Assembly: GCF_900460065.1 (NCBI RefSeq) | Contig: NZ_UAVD01000052.1 | Coordinates: 1-64,000, forward strand | Origin: Streptomyces griseus | GTDB taxonomy: Bacteria > Actinomycetota > Actinomycetes > Streptomycetales > Streptomycetaceae | DNA: 64,000 nt | Direction of reading: 5' to 3' | Shown: positions 43,744-51,622 of the stretch, piece after piece | Numbering within the stretch: the first letter of the stretch is position 1 | Layout: each line of letters starts with the position of its first letter | Position numbers and translations under genes: made by a program | The notes under the pieces: model-generated | What the model was told of the DNA's origin: nothing | What the model saw: only the letters and a program-made list of their open reading frames with translations | Database searches by the model: none

Positions 43744-44523
43744 TCAAACGGCTTCGTGCCTGAGGGCGGGGCCGAGCAGGAGGCCGCCGTCGATGACGAA
43801 CTCCGAGCCAGTGGCGAAGGAGGCCTCGTCGGAGGTGAGGAATAGCAGGGCTCGGGTAATGTCCGCGGGCTCGCCCAGGCGGGGGATGGCAAATGGCTCG
43901 GCTGAGTAGAAGTCGGAGATGGGGGCGTCGCTGCCTGCGGCGGGTTCGGTGATGAACGGGGTGGCAATGACGCCGGGGTGGATGGCGTTGACGCGGATGT
44001 GGTCGCGGCCCAGTTCCAGGGCGGCAGTCTTGGTGAGGCCGCGAATGGCCCACTTGCTTGCCACATAGGGGGCGTACATCGCGGTGCCGCCCACGCCGGA
44101 GGTGGAGGCGATGTTGACGATGACGCCACCGCCGTTCCGGCGCAGCGAGGGGGCTGCGGCCTTGATGCCGAGGAAGGCTCCGGTGAGGTTGATGCCGAGG
44201 ATGCGGTCCCAGGTCCGGCGGTCGGTGGTCTCGATCGGGGCGGCGGGGTTCTGCACTCCGGCGTTGTTCACGAGGACGGACAGGGGGCCGAAGTGCTCTT
44301 CAGAGGCCTGGACGGCGGCGTTCCAGGAGTTCTCGTCGGTGACGTCGAGGCGGACGTAGAGTGCGCGGGTGCCGAGTTCGTCGGCGAGCGCGTGGCCGCG
44401 GTTTTCGTCGATGTCGGCGATCACGACGTCGGCGCCTTCGGCGTGGAAGGCGCGGATGTGACTGGCTCCCTGGCCGCCGGTGCCGCCGGTGACGAGTACG
44501 GAGCGGTGGTCGAAGCGTCCCAT
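43744..44523 (-). CDS. Short-chain dehydrogenase/reductase
   Basis: A 259-aa classic SDR. The cofactor motif is VTGGTGGQGASHI, the Asp for NAD preference is in VVIADIDE, then VNNAG, the catalytic Ser is in NIASTSG and the YxxxK is APYVASKWA. The ATG at 44523 has GGAAAGGA upstream. It is the first gene of a two-gene unit with the F420-type reductase and diverges from a TetR gene whose operator lies in the gap. Probably oxidises or reduces a hydroxyl or keto substrate, with TetR sensing that or a related compound. Confidence 0.9.
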   Translation of the reverse strand: MGRFDHRSVLVTGGTGGQGASHIRAFHAEGADVVIADIDENRGHALADELGTRALYVRLDVTDENSWNAAVQASEEHFGPLSVLVNNAGVQNPAAPIETTDRRTWDRILGINLTGAFLGIKAAAPSLRRNGGGVIVNIASTSGVGGTAMYAPYVASKWAIRGLTKTAALELGRDHIRVNAIHPGVIATPFITEPAAGSDAPISDFYSAEPFAIPRLGEPADITRALLFLTSDEASFATGSEFVIDGGLLLGPALRHEAV

Positions 44524-44590
44524 GAGGTGGTTCCTTTCCAGGTGGTGAGTCGAGTGACTCGCCTCGCCCTTGACCGTACGAGAGCGACGA

Positions 44591-44614
44591 GAGGTGAGTC
44601 AAGCGGCTCACCTC
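44591..44614. promoter_or_regulatory. TetR operator candidate
   Basis: GAGGTGAG (44591-44598) and CTCACCTC (44607-44614) form perfect 8-bp arms around 8 bases, 5 bp before the tetR start. A second partial dyad, GAGTC-GAGT-GACTC type, lies at 44547-44560, nearer the SDR start. Both are placed to control the divergent pair. Confidence 0.6.
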
Positions 44615-44618
44615 GTCT

Positions 44619-45251
44619 ATGGTGGTTCTCGTGAACACCGAACCGTCGGCCTATCACCAGCGCGTCGCCGAGGAGAAGCGGGGCGCGATCCTGCGCGCGG
44701 CCACCAGCCTCTTCCTGGATTCCGGGTACGACCGGACGTCGCTGGCGAAGATCGCTGAGGCGGCCGGAGTGTCGAAAGCGACTCTGTTCAAGCAGTTCCC
44801 GACCAAGGCGGCGCTGTTCGACGCGATCGTCACCGCGTCCTGGCAGACAGGCGACGGCTACGAGAACGCCCCGCCGCCGGGCGACTTCCGGGCGGGCCTC
44901 GCTCTGATCGGCCGGCGCTACGCCGCCCTGCTCACTCGTCCGGACATGGCCGACCTCTTCCGGATCGTCATCGCCGAGCTGCCACGCTTCCCGGAACTGG
45001 CAGAGTCGCAGTTCCACCGCGGCAAGATGCCCTATTTCGAATCGGTACGCCATTACCTGGAAGCGGAGCGGGAAGCGGGCACGATCCGGCTGGAGGATCC
45101 GGAGCTGGCCGCGACCCAGTTCCTCGGCATGATCTCCAACTACGTCTTCTGGCCCCGCCTGCTCCTGGCCCACTGGGCTCCGGACGGTACGGCCGTCGAG
45201 TCGGTCGTCGACGAGGCCGTCCTGATGATGGCGGCCAGGTACGCCGCCTGA
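44619..45251 (+). CDS. TetR/AcrR-family regulator
   Basis: A 210-aa protein. The N-terminal HTH is AILRAATSLFLDSGYDRTSL followed by AKIAEAAGVSKATLFKQFPTK. The ligand domain contains YAALLTRPDMADLFRIVIAE and the TetR_C-like MISNYVFWPRLLLAHW. The ATG at 44619 or the GTG at 44631 can start it. It diverges from the SDR/F420-reductase pair and probably represses both. Confidence 0.88.
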   Translation: MVVLVNTEPSAYHQRVAEEKRGAILRAATSLFLDSGYDRTSLAKIAEAAGVSKATLFKQFPTKAALFDAIVTASWQTGDGYENAPPPGDFRAGLALIGRRYAALLTRPDMADLFRIVIAELPRFPELAESQFHRGKMPYFESVRHYLEAEREAGTIRLEDPELAATQFLGMISNYVFWPRLLLAHWAPDGTAVESVVDEAVLMMAARYAA

Positions 45252-45749
45252 GCTGCGCACATCGCACCCTCCCCCGCCCGGCGGCCTCCGGAAAGGCGGG
45301 AGAGGAGCTTCTTCGGGGTCTGCTCAGCGGTCGGCGGGGGCTCGGATGTCAGAGGCGACCAGCCAGACCAGCCGGGGGCGCTCCTCGGCCTGAGGCGACC
45401 GAGGACAAGGCCCCCGTGCGCACGGTCGGCGCTGGCTGCATCTTCGTCACCGCCCTGCGGCGTGTTGCCCCCCCGGCAGCGTCCCGTCGCCGGTCACCGA
45501 CGGGACCGTTATAGGCCCTGCGGGCGCGCCGAGCGGGCCCCTGATGCCGGAGGCAGGGCCATCTCCGGCGCCAGGGGCCCGAGGCGTACTCCGGGGACCC
45601 GCCTGTCCCGCACACCCATAAGGCGCGGTCTGCCCGATGCCGTCCAGCGAGCCGGCATCTCCTTCCGTCCGCTCCCGGCGCTGCGCACATGAGGGAAGCG
45701 GCGCGTTCCTTCCTGACCTCAGCCCAGTACATGGCGCTGGTCAATGCGC
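45252..45749. other. Non-coding stretch with no supported gene
   Basis: About 500 bp of G+C-rich sequence between convergent tetR and the next SDR. Frames are open but read as low-complexity Arg/Gly/Pro strings, and I see no repeat ends or RNA gene. Imperfect hairpins just after tetR (45268-45306) may act in termination. Confidence 0.4.
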
Positions 45750-46541
45750 CTAGATCATCGTCGTCAGGACGCCTCCATCGGCTCGCACCGCGGCTCCGTT
45801 GGTGGCTGCCGACAGTGGGCTGGCCAGGTAGAGCACAAGCTGTGCGATCTCGGACGGTTCGATGAACCGTTGCAGGAGCGTGGTCTGATTGGCGCTGATG
45901 ATCGCGGCCTTCATCTCATCGGCCGGCACGTTCCGGGCCTGGGCGATGCCGGCGACGGTACCTGCGACACCGTCCGAGTAGGTGGGCCCGCCGAGGATCG
46001 TGTTGACGGTGACCTCGGTTCCCCGCGTGAGCTTGGAGAGGCCATTGCCGAGGGCGATCATCGCCGCCTTCGTCACCCCGTAGTGCACCATGTCAGCGGG
46101 AACGTTCACGCCCGATTCGCTGCTGATGAAGAGGATACGGCCCCACTTCCTGTCGAGCATGCCTGACAGGACCTGGCGGGAGAGTCGGACGCCGCTCATG
46201 ACATTGACGTCGAAATAGCGCTGCCACTCGTCGTCGGAGACCTCCTCGAAGCGGTCCAGACCGAAGAGACCGACGTTGTTGACGAGGATGTCGAGATCGC
46301 CCAGTGATGCCAGCAGATCCCGGACCTGAGCGGCATCGCTGAAGTCAGCGCCCCGTCCGGAGACGTCCGCATCCGGCAGCTCGGCGCGGAGCCGTCGCAA
46401 GGCGTCCTGGACACCGGCCTCGCTACGCCCGTTGATGACCACCGCGGCGCCCTCGCCGAGGAGTGCACGTGCCACGGCGAAGCCGATGCCCTGTGTCGAA
46501 CCGCTGACGAAGGCGGTCTTGTCTTTCAGTCGCAGATCCAT
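45750..46541 (-). CDS. Short-chain dehydrogenase/reductase
   Basis: A 263-aa SDR from the ATG at 46541, the codon preceded by an A+G-rich ribosome-binding site. Motifs: FVSGSTQGIGFAVA for cofactor, VVINGRSE suggesting NADP use, LVNNVG, ISSESG and HYGVTKAA for Ser-Tyr-Lys, and DGGVLTTMI at the end. It diverges from a MarR gene with a palindrome between, so it is probably induced when MarR releases. Substrate unknown. Confidence 0.9.
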   Translation of the reverse strand: MDLRLKDKTAFVSGSTQGIGFAVARALLGEGAAVVINGRSEAGVQDALRRLRAELPDADVSGRGADFSDAAQVRDLLASLGDLDILVNNVGLFGLDRFEEVSDDEWQRYFDVNVMSGVRLSRQVLSGMLDRKWGRILFISSESGVNVPADMVHYGVTKAAMIALGNGLSKLTRGTEVTVNTILGGPTYSDGVAGTVAGIAQARNVPADEMKAAIISANQTTLLQRFIEPSEIAQLVLYLASPLSAATNGAAVRADGGVLTTMI

Positions 46542-46610
46542 GCTTCTTCTCGTTCCTGTGGTGCCGCACCGGCACATTGACTTTCCTGAGCAAGTAAAAG
46601 CTAGAACGGA

Positions 46611-46632
46611 ATGACTTTCCCAGTCAAGTCAT
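46611..46632. promoter_or_regulatory. MarR operator candidate
   Basis: ATGACTT (46611-46617) and AAGTCAT (46626-46632) form perfect arms, 18 bp before marR. A similar imperfect site (TTGACTT...AAGTAA) lies at 46578-46597 nearer the SDR. Two spaced sites in the divergent region suit MarR control of both genes. Confidence 0.6.
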
Positions 46633-46650
46633 CAGGGGTAGGCTGGCACC

Positions 46651-47133
46651 ATGTCACGACTCAGCAGCGAAGACCTCGAAACCTGGTCCGCCCTGGCCAC
46701 CGTCCTCGAATGGCTACCGACCGCCCTCGACACGCAGCTGCAACGGGACGCAGCGCTGACGCACTTCGAGTACGGCGTGATGTTCGCGCTCGCCCACGCC
46801 GAAGACCGCACCCTGCGGATGAGTACCCTGGCCGGCTACTCCAACAGCACCTTGTCCCGCCTCTCACGCGCGGTGGCCCGCCTGGAGACGAAGAACTGGA
46901 TACGCCGGACGCCCGACCCGACCGACGGCCGCTTCACTCTCGCCATCCTCACCGACGCCGGCGAGCAGAAAGTCGAGCAGGCCGCCCCCGGACACGAGGC
47001 CACCGTCAACCGGCTGGTCTTCGACTCCCTGACAACAGCCCAGACACGGCAACTCCGCGACATCAGCCGGCGCATCACAACGGCCATCCGCACCCAGGAC
47101 AGCTGGACACCACCCCCCAAGGCCACCGAGTAG
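46651..47133 (+). CDS. MarR-family regulator
   Basis: A 160-aa protein with the MarR winged helix: THFEYGVMFALAHAEDRTLR, MSTLAGYSNSTLSRLSRAVA, and the wing WIRRTPDPTDGRFTLAILT. The helical N- and C-termini form the dimer interface. The ATG at 46651 is the start. Divergent from the SDR gene; a likely autorepressor responding to a small molecule. Confidence 0.9.
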   Translation: MSRLSSEDLETWSALATVLEWLPTALDTQLQRDAALTHFEYGVMFALAHAEDRTLRMSTLAGYSNSTLSRLSRAVARLETKNWIRRTPDPTDGRFTLAILTDAGEQKVEQAAPGHEATVNRLVFDSLTTAQTRQLRDISRRITTAIRTQDSWTPPPKATE

Positions 47134-47157
47134 AGCGGCCCCTCACGCCGGTCCGCT

Positions 47158-47400
47158 TTGGCGGATCACCGGCGGGCGATGGCTGTGCGGGAGGAGCTGG
47201 CAGGCGGGGGCTGGAGCGCGGTACGTGCGGAGACCCACGTGACCCGGTCCGCAGTGACCGCTCCTGCGCTTCGGGTGCGTCTGGTGCTGCCCGAGCTCGC
47301 CGGGGCGGCGCAGCACGCGGTACGGGCCGGCTGTGCGGTGCGGGCCTGGTGGAGCGCACGGCGGGCCTGGCGCTCCAGGAGAGGTCCGAGGTCAGGCGGC
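47158..47400 (+). pseudogene. Decayed copy of a small repeated gene (copy 2)
   Basis: LADHRRAMAVREELAGGGWS, AVRAETHVTRSAVTAPALRV and RLVLPELAGAAQHAVRAG match the remnant at 33221-33512 at both protein and DNA level. The start is missing and the frame runs on into antisense of the next gene. Confidence 0.45.
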
Positions 47401-48087
47401 GGGGGTGTAGCGGACGATGGTGTTCTCGCACGGGCCGTCGGCATAGACCTTCAGCGCCTCCAGCTCACGGTCGTCGGCGGTGAGCTGCCAGCGGAGCTTG
47501 GTCGAGACCCACTCGCCGATGTACCGGCACTGGGCGTCCGGGGACGGCGGCATCCAGTCGGCCGGGTCCTGGTCGCTTTTCTGTCGGTTGCTGCGGGCCG
47601 TCACCGCGACCAGGGAGACCTCCGCCCCCTGGTCGTTCGCGTACGCCTCGCGCCGGGCCGGGGTCCAGGCGGAGGCCCCTGAGTCCCAGGCCTCGGCGAG
47701 CGGGACCATGTGGTCGATGTCGAGGGCTCCGGCGCTGGTGACCTCCTGGCCGTCGTAGTAGCTCGTCCAGGTGCCGCCGGTGAGCTTGCAGCCGGCGCCC
47801 ACGGTCGGTGCGACGACCGCCTCGGCGAGGAGGACCTCCGCGCGGGTATTGCAGCCGTCGGTCGCGTTCTCACCAGCGTTCCAGTGGCGGAAGGACGAGC
47901 GGGTGTAGCCGGTGCGGTCCTCCTCGGTGACCTTCACCTGGCCGACCGCGTCGGCCAGTGTCGTCACCTCCGCCACCGGAGCGGCCCGAACCGCCGTGGG
48001 TGCGGAGACAGCGGTCGCGGGGGCAGCCGAGGCCAGAACGGCCGCGGCGAGGGCCAGGACGGTGATCATTCGTCGGTTCATGATCAC
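47392..48087 (-). CDS. Secreted HNH endonuclease family protein
   Basis: A 231-aa protein with a clear Sec signal (NRRMITVLALAAAVLASAAPATAVSA). The mature part holds ALDIDHMVPLAEAWDSGAS, YANDQGAEVSLVAVTARSNRQK and PADWMPP, the DUF1524/HNH pattern of small extracellular actinobacterial nucleases. Cysteines in DGCNTRAEV and AGCKLTGG may pair. The ATG at 48087 or 48081 starts it. Probably an exported metal-dependent nuclease for nutrient scavenging or competition. 48088-48475 upstream contains no gene, only a short CCCAGG hexamer repeat (48317-48345). Confidence 0.88.
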   Translation of the reverse strand: MIMNRRMITVLALAAAVLASAAPATAVSAPTAVRAAPVAEVTTLADAVGQVKVTEEDRTGYTRSSFRHWNAGENATDGCNTRAEVLLAEAVVAPTVGAGCKLTGGTWTSYYDGQEVTSAGALDIDHMVPLAEAWDSGASAWTPARREAYANDQGAEVSLVAVTARSNRQKSDQDPADWMPPSPDAQCRYIGEWVSTKLRWQLTADDRELEALKVYADGPCENTIVRYTPAA

Positions 48088-48475
48088 CTCAACCAGCCTG
48101 CCGGGGCCTCCCGTTACGGGTCACGGAGGCCGTTCACCCGGTCGAGATCGCGCGAGGTGCCGTCGCCGCAACCGGGGTCGCGGAATCCGGGGCCCAGCGG
48201 CGAGGGCGGCTGGAAGCCTGGACGTAGGAGCGACTCTGGCGGCTGACCGCCGATCCCAGGCAGACGGGCAGGGGCCACTTTCGTGCGTTCAGTCCTGGGC
48301 CGGCAAGCGCAACGCCACGTCCCAGGCCCAGGCCCAGGCCCAGGCGCCAGCATCCCGAGCCTCCTCCAAAGTGATCAACGGGAGGCGTGGTGCCGTCGGG
48401 TACGAACCAGTGGGAGAGTCCATGCGAGCTCAATGGGCGTGGCGGCGGCCAGGACACGCTGCCGCCCATCGAGCA

Positions 48476-48952
48476 TCACAGGTCGAGCACCGCCCATACC
48501 CTGCGCCCGTCGTCCGCAGTGTCCGTGCCGCACGACACAGCACCCAGCCTGGTGAGCTCCGGCAACACCCTGGTGTCCGCGGCCGCGAGTCCCGGCTGGT
48601 GCGACAGAGCGACGATCAGCGCCTGCCGCTTCTGGTCCGCGAGGTGCACGGACACCCGCCGTCCGCCGTCCGCGACTGCGGTCAGCACCAGCAGCTCCGT
48701 CAACGCGGCCGCTGCCTCGTCGACCTCCCGGTACCCCCATTCGTGCAACCGCCCCAGCACGAAGCCCGACGCCTTCCGCGGGGACCACGCAGCGGCCTCC
48801 AGCGACCAGTTCGCCGACCGCCGGTTCCGCACCTGCATCCTGGCCCGGGCCGTACCCGCAAGACTTGTCTCCGGGCGCGGCGGAGACACGGGGCGCTTGG
48901 GCGGTGGCGGGGTCTTCGGCGGATAGTCCGGAGCGTGCTCCTCGGCGGCCAC
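48476..48952 (-). CDS. Degenerate RsbW-like/HATPase-type protein
   Basis: A 158-aa protein. After a Pro-rich start come NWSLEAAAWSPRKASGFVLG, RLHEWGYREVDEAAAALTEL, VLPELTRLGAVSCGT and RRVWAVLDL. This layout is that of Streptomyces anti-sigma HATPase proteins (W-L-R, ELVTNAV, GK-VWA), but the N-box Asn and the G-box are replaced (LLVLTAVADG), so ATP binding is doubtful. Possibly a regulator that lost kinase activity. Stand-alone; the preceding 48953-49152 has no gene. Confidence 0.5.
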   Translation of the reverse strand: MAAEEHAPDYPPKTPPPPKRPVSPPRPETSLAGTARARMQVRNRRSANWSLEAAAWSPRKASGFVLGRLHEWGYREVDEAAAALTELLVLTAVADGGRRVSVHLADQKRQALIVALSHQPGLAAADTRVLPELTRLGAVSCGTDTADDGRRVWAVLDL

Positions 48953-49152
48953 AGCAGCCTCCCAGCTCGATGCGAACCCTCATCGTAGGGCGGCTGCACC
49001 GCCCGGCTGGGCAGAACGGATGACAACGGCCGCACGGCGGCGCCCGCCAGGCAGCCGCAACTACTCCGGGCTTAGCCCGATGTCCGGTCGGCACGCGTCA
49101 TACCCGGACGGGGCATCTCCACTCGCATCGGCGCCCGCACCGTGGGTTGGGC

Positions 49153-49605
49153 TCACGCGAGAGCCGTGCGGAGGCGAAAGGCATCGGGCCAGCAGGCCTC
49201 ACGGGACCCGGTGGGCCTGCCCGTCACGGGCTGGTGGCGGGCAGGCCCCGAGAGGGTGCCCGCCGTGCGGTCGGCGGCGGCGAGCAGCGCGGTGACGGTC
49301 GCGTCCTCGGTGCCGGTCAGGGTGGCGATCTGGTCGACGGTCAGCTGGAGTTGGTCGCGGAGAAGGGCGATGTCCTCGGCGGGGTGGTGGGCCCGCCGCC
49401 GCGGCGGGTCACGGCCCGGGTGAGGTGGCCCCAGGCCCAGGCGGCAGGGGCCCGCTCGGCGACGATGGCGATCCACCGGTCGGCGATGAGGCTGAAGATG
49501 TGGGAGACGACGATCTGCGCCTCATCGGCCGGCAGACGGGCTGCCGCGAAAGTTTGGTAGGCGGGGCGGTGCAGGTCGTAGAGCGCGATACCTCCATCTG
49601 ACTAT
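49153..49605 (-). pseudogene. Frameshifted gene with a sigma-like HTH
   Basis: First frame: GIALYDLHRPAYQTFAAARL, PADEAQIVVSHIFSLIADRW, ERAPAAWAWGHLTRAVTRR. After a shift in the G/C run near 49400: HPAEDIALLRDQLQLTVDQI, ATLTGTEDATVTALLAAADR. The second part resembles a sigma region-4/HTH, and the whole may be a sigma-factor-related regulator. The break may be a sequencing error in CCGCCGCGGCGG. Confidence 0.5.
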
Positions 49606-49670
49606 GTATGTCATGCGTGGGTAACCGACGTCGGGTGCGGGCGTGGCCCATGTCCGCAGGAAAGGGTGCC

Positions 49671-50909
49671 GTGCCAGCTGATGTCGCCGAGGTCGATGTG
49701 GTCATCGTCGGGGCCGGGGCGGCCGGTCTCAGCCTGGCCCACCACCTGTGCGCGCCGGGCGGCCGTCTTCTGTCCGTGGTGCTCGTCGACGCGCCGCCGG
49801 GTCGGCTGCGTCCTCCGCGGCGGACCTGGTCCTTCTGGGAGCCGGAGTCGGGGCCCTACGACGCGTCGCTGACCGCCTCCTGGTCCCGGCTGCGGGTCCG
49901 TGCCGCTGACGGCGGGGTCGTGGTGGCTGGGCTGCCGCGGCTGCGCTACAAGATGCTGCGTTCCGACGATTTCGAGGCTCTCGTGCACCGGAGGCTCTCC
50001 GGTGCGCCCGGGGTGCGGCGGGTGGTGGCCACGGTGAGTTCGGTACGCGACCTCCCCGGTAGCGGAGCTGAGGTCCGCGTCCGGGACGGGGGCAGTGAAC
50101 GCGCCCTGGTGCGTGGCCGCTATGTGTTCGACTCCCGTCCGCCCCGGGTTCTGCCGTCCGCCCGCACCACGCTGCTCCAGCACTTCTCCGGCTGGTTCGT
50201 CAGAGCCGAACGGCCCGTGTTCGACCCGGCCGTACCCGACCTGATGGACTTCCGCACGTCCCAGCCCGAGCGGGGCCTGTCCTTCGGATACGTTCTGCCG
50301 CTCGACCCGCACACCGCGCTCGTCGAGTACACAGAGTTCTCCCCCGCGCCGCTGACCTCCGAGGGCTACCGGCGGGCCCTGGACCGGTACACCCGGGAGA
50401 TCCTCGGCCTGGGGTCGTTCGAGGTGACGGCGCGTGAGCACGGGGTCATCCCCATGACCGACGGCCGCTTCCCGCGCCGCGTGGGGCGTTCGGTATACCG
50501 CATCGGGACCGCGGGTGGCGCGACCCGCCCCTCGACGGGGTACACCTTCGCCGCGATCCAACGGCAGAGCCGTGCCGTGGCCGGCCGGCTGCGTTCGGGC
50601 ATGCCCCTGCGGGTGCCTCCCGCCCACGGGCTGCGGGCGCGGACGATGGATGCGGTGATGCTGCGGGCCCTGGACACCGGAAGGATCGACGGGCCGGACT
50701 TCTTCGGCCGTCTCTTCCGCGGCGTACCCGCCGAACGACTGCTGACCTTCCTGGACGGCGGGTCCCGGTGGCACGAGGACCTGCTCATCGGGGTAAGGAC
50801 ACCCGTCGCTCCCATGCTGCGGACCGTCGCCGAGCTCCCTTTCGTCCGTCGCCGTCCACCCCAGCCCCTCCCTCCCCCACCCGTCCGCCTTGAAGAGAGC
50901 AGCTCATGA
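49671..50909 (+). CDS. crtY: Lycopene beta-cyclase
   Basis: A 412-aa flavoprotein-type cyclase: dinucleotide motif VVIVGAGAAGLSLAHHL, then PRRTWSFWEPESGPY, LPRLRYKMLRSDDFEAL, YVFDSRPP, MDFRTSQPERGLSFGYVLPL and FAAIQRQSRAVA. These are CrtY/CrtL hallmarks. The GTG at 49671 has AGGAAAGGG just upstream; an ATG at 49650 is possible. It closes the ends of lycopene to give beta-carotene. It overlaps crtT by 4 bp, starting the crtYTU operon. Confidence 0.92.
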   Translation: MPADVAEVDVVIVGAGAAGLSLAHHLCAPGGRLLSVVLVDAPPGRLRPPRRTWSFWEPESGPYDASLTASWSRLRVRAADGGVVVAGLPRLRYKMLRSDDFEALVHRRLSGAPGVRRVVATVSSVRDLPGSGAEVRVRDGGSERALVRGRYVFDSRPPRVLPSARTTLLQHFSGWFVRAERPVFDPAVPDLMDFRTSQPERGLSFGYVLPLDPHTALVEYTEFSPAPLTSEGYRRALDRYTREILGLGSFEVTAREHGVIPMTDGRFPRRVGRSVYRIGTAGGATRPSTGYTFAAIQRQSRAVAGRLRSGMPLRVPPAHGLRARTMDAVMLRALDTGRIDGPDFFGRLFRGVPAERLLTFLDGGSRWHEDLLIGVRTPVAPMLRTVAELPFVRRRPPQPLPPPPVRLEESSS

Positions 50910-51622
50910 CCCTGTTGCGCGGTGCCGCACTGTCCGAAGCCTTCGATGAGGGCTCAGCGGCCTACGACCGGCTCGTCGCGGCCAGTCCCGGCTACCACGC
51001 GCATCTGCGTCGCTCCGCGCGACGTCTCGGCCTGGCGGACGGCGGTGCGGGACTGCGCGTCCTGGATCTGGGATGCGGGACCGGCGCCTCCACCGAGGCG
51101 CTGATCGCCGCTGCCCCGCTCGCCAGCGTCACCGGTGTCGACGCCTCAGCGGGGATGCTGGAGCGGGCGGCGGCCAAACCCGGGCTGACGCACGTCCAGT
51201 TCGTCCACGCCTCGGCGGAGGCGCTGGCCGACCGACTGGCGCCGGGCTCTTTCGACGCGGTGTTCGCGGGCTATCTCTTCCGCAACGTGCAGGACGCGGA
51301 CGCGGTGCTGGGCCTGGTGCGCCGGCTGCTGGTGCCGTCCGGCCGGCTCGCCGTGCACGAGTACACGCTAGGCGGATCACCGGTGGACCGGGCCGTCTGG
51401 AACACGGTCTGCTCAATGATCATCCGGCCCGCCGGACGGCTCACCGGCAACGCGCGGCTGTACCGCCATCTCCAGGAGAGCGTGAACACCTTCGACACGG
51501 CTGCGGAGTTCGCCGGACGGCTACGGAAGGCCGGGTTCCAGGGTGTCCGCGTCCTGCCGCTGCCCGGCTGGCAGACCGGCATCACGCACACCTTCGTCGG
51601 CCGCACCGCGCAGGAGGCGTGA
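50906..51622 (+). CDS. crtT: Carotenoid-cluster SAM methyltransferase
   Basis: A 238-aa class I methyltransferase: AFDEGSAAYDRLVAASPGYH, the SAM motif VLDLGCGTGASTEALIAA, VTGVDASAGML, and FDAVFAGYLFRNVQDADAV. It overlaps crtY (ATGA) and crtU (TGATG), so it is translationally coupled. In Streptomyces crtYTU operons this gene is called crtT; its precise reaction is unsettled. Cytoplasmic or membrane-associated. Confidence 0.88.
   Translation: MTLLRGAALSEAFDEGSAAYDRLVAASPGYHAHLRRSARRLGLADGGAGLRVLDLGCGTGASTEALIAAAPLASVTGVDASAGMLERAAAKPGLTHVQFVHASAEALADRLAPGSFDAVFAGYLFRNVQDADAVLGLVRRLLVPSGRLAVHEYTLGGSPVDRAVWNTVCSMIIRPAGRLTGNARLYRHLQESVNTFDTAAEFAGRLRKAGFQGVRVLPLPGWQTGITHTFVGRTAQEA

Noticed and set aside
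45349..45744. 131-aa minus-strand ORF
   Set aside because: Low-complexity Arg/Gly/Ala composition, no ribosome-binding site or family signal.
48317..48345. CCCAGG hexamer repeat as a possible regulatory array
   Set aside because: Only about four units, in a gene-poor stretch, with no gene placed to be controlled.
49598..49616. TGAC...GTCA dyad upstream of crtY as a regulator site
   Set aside because: Only four-base arms match; too weak to list as an operator.
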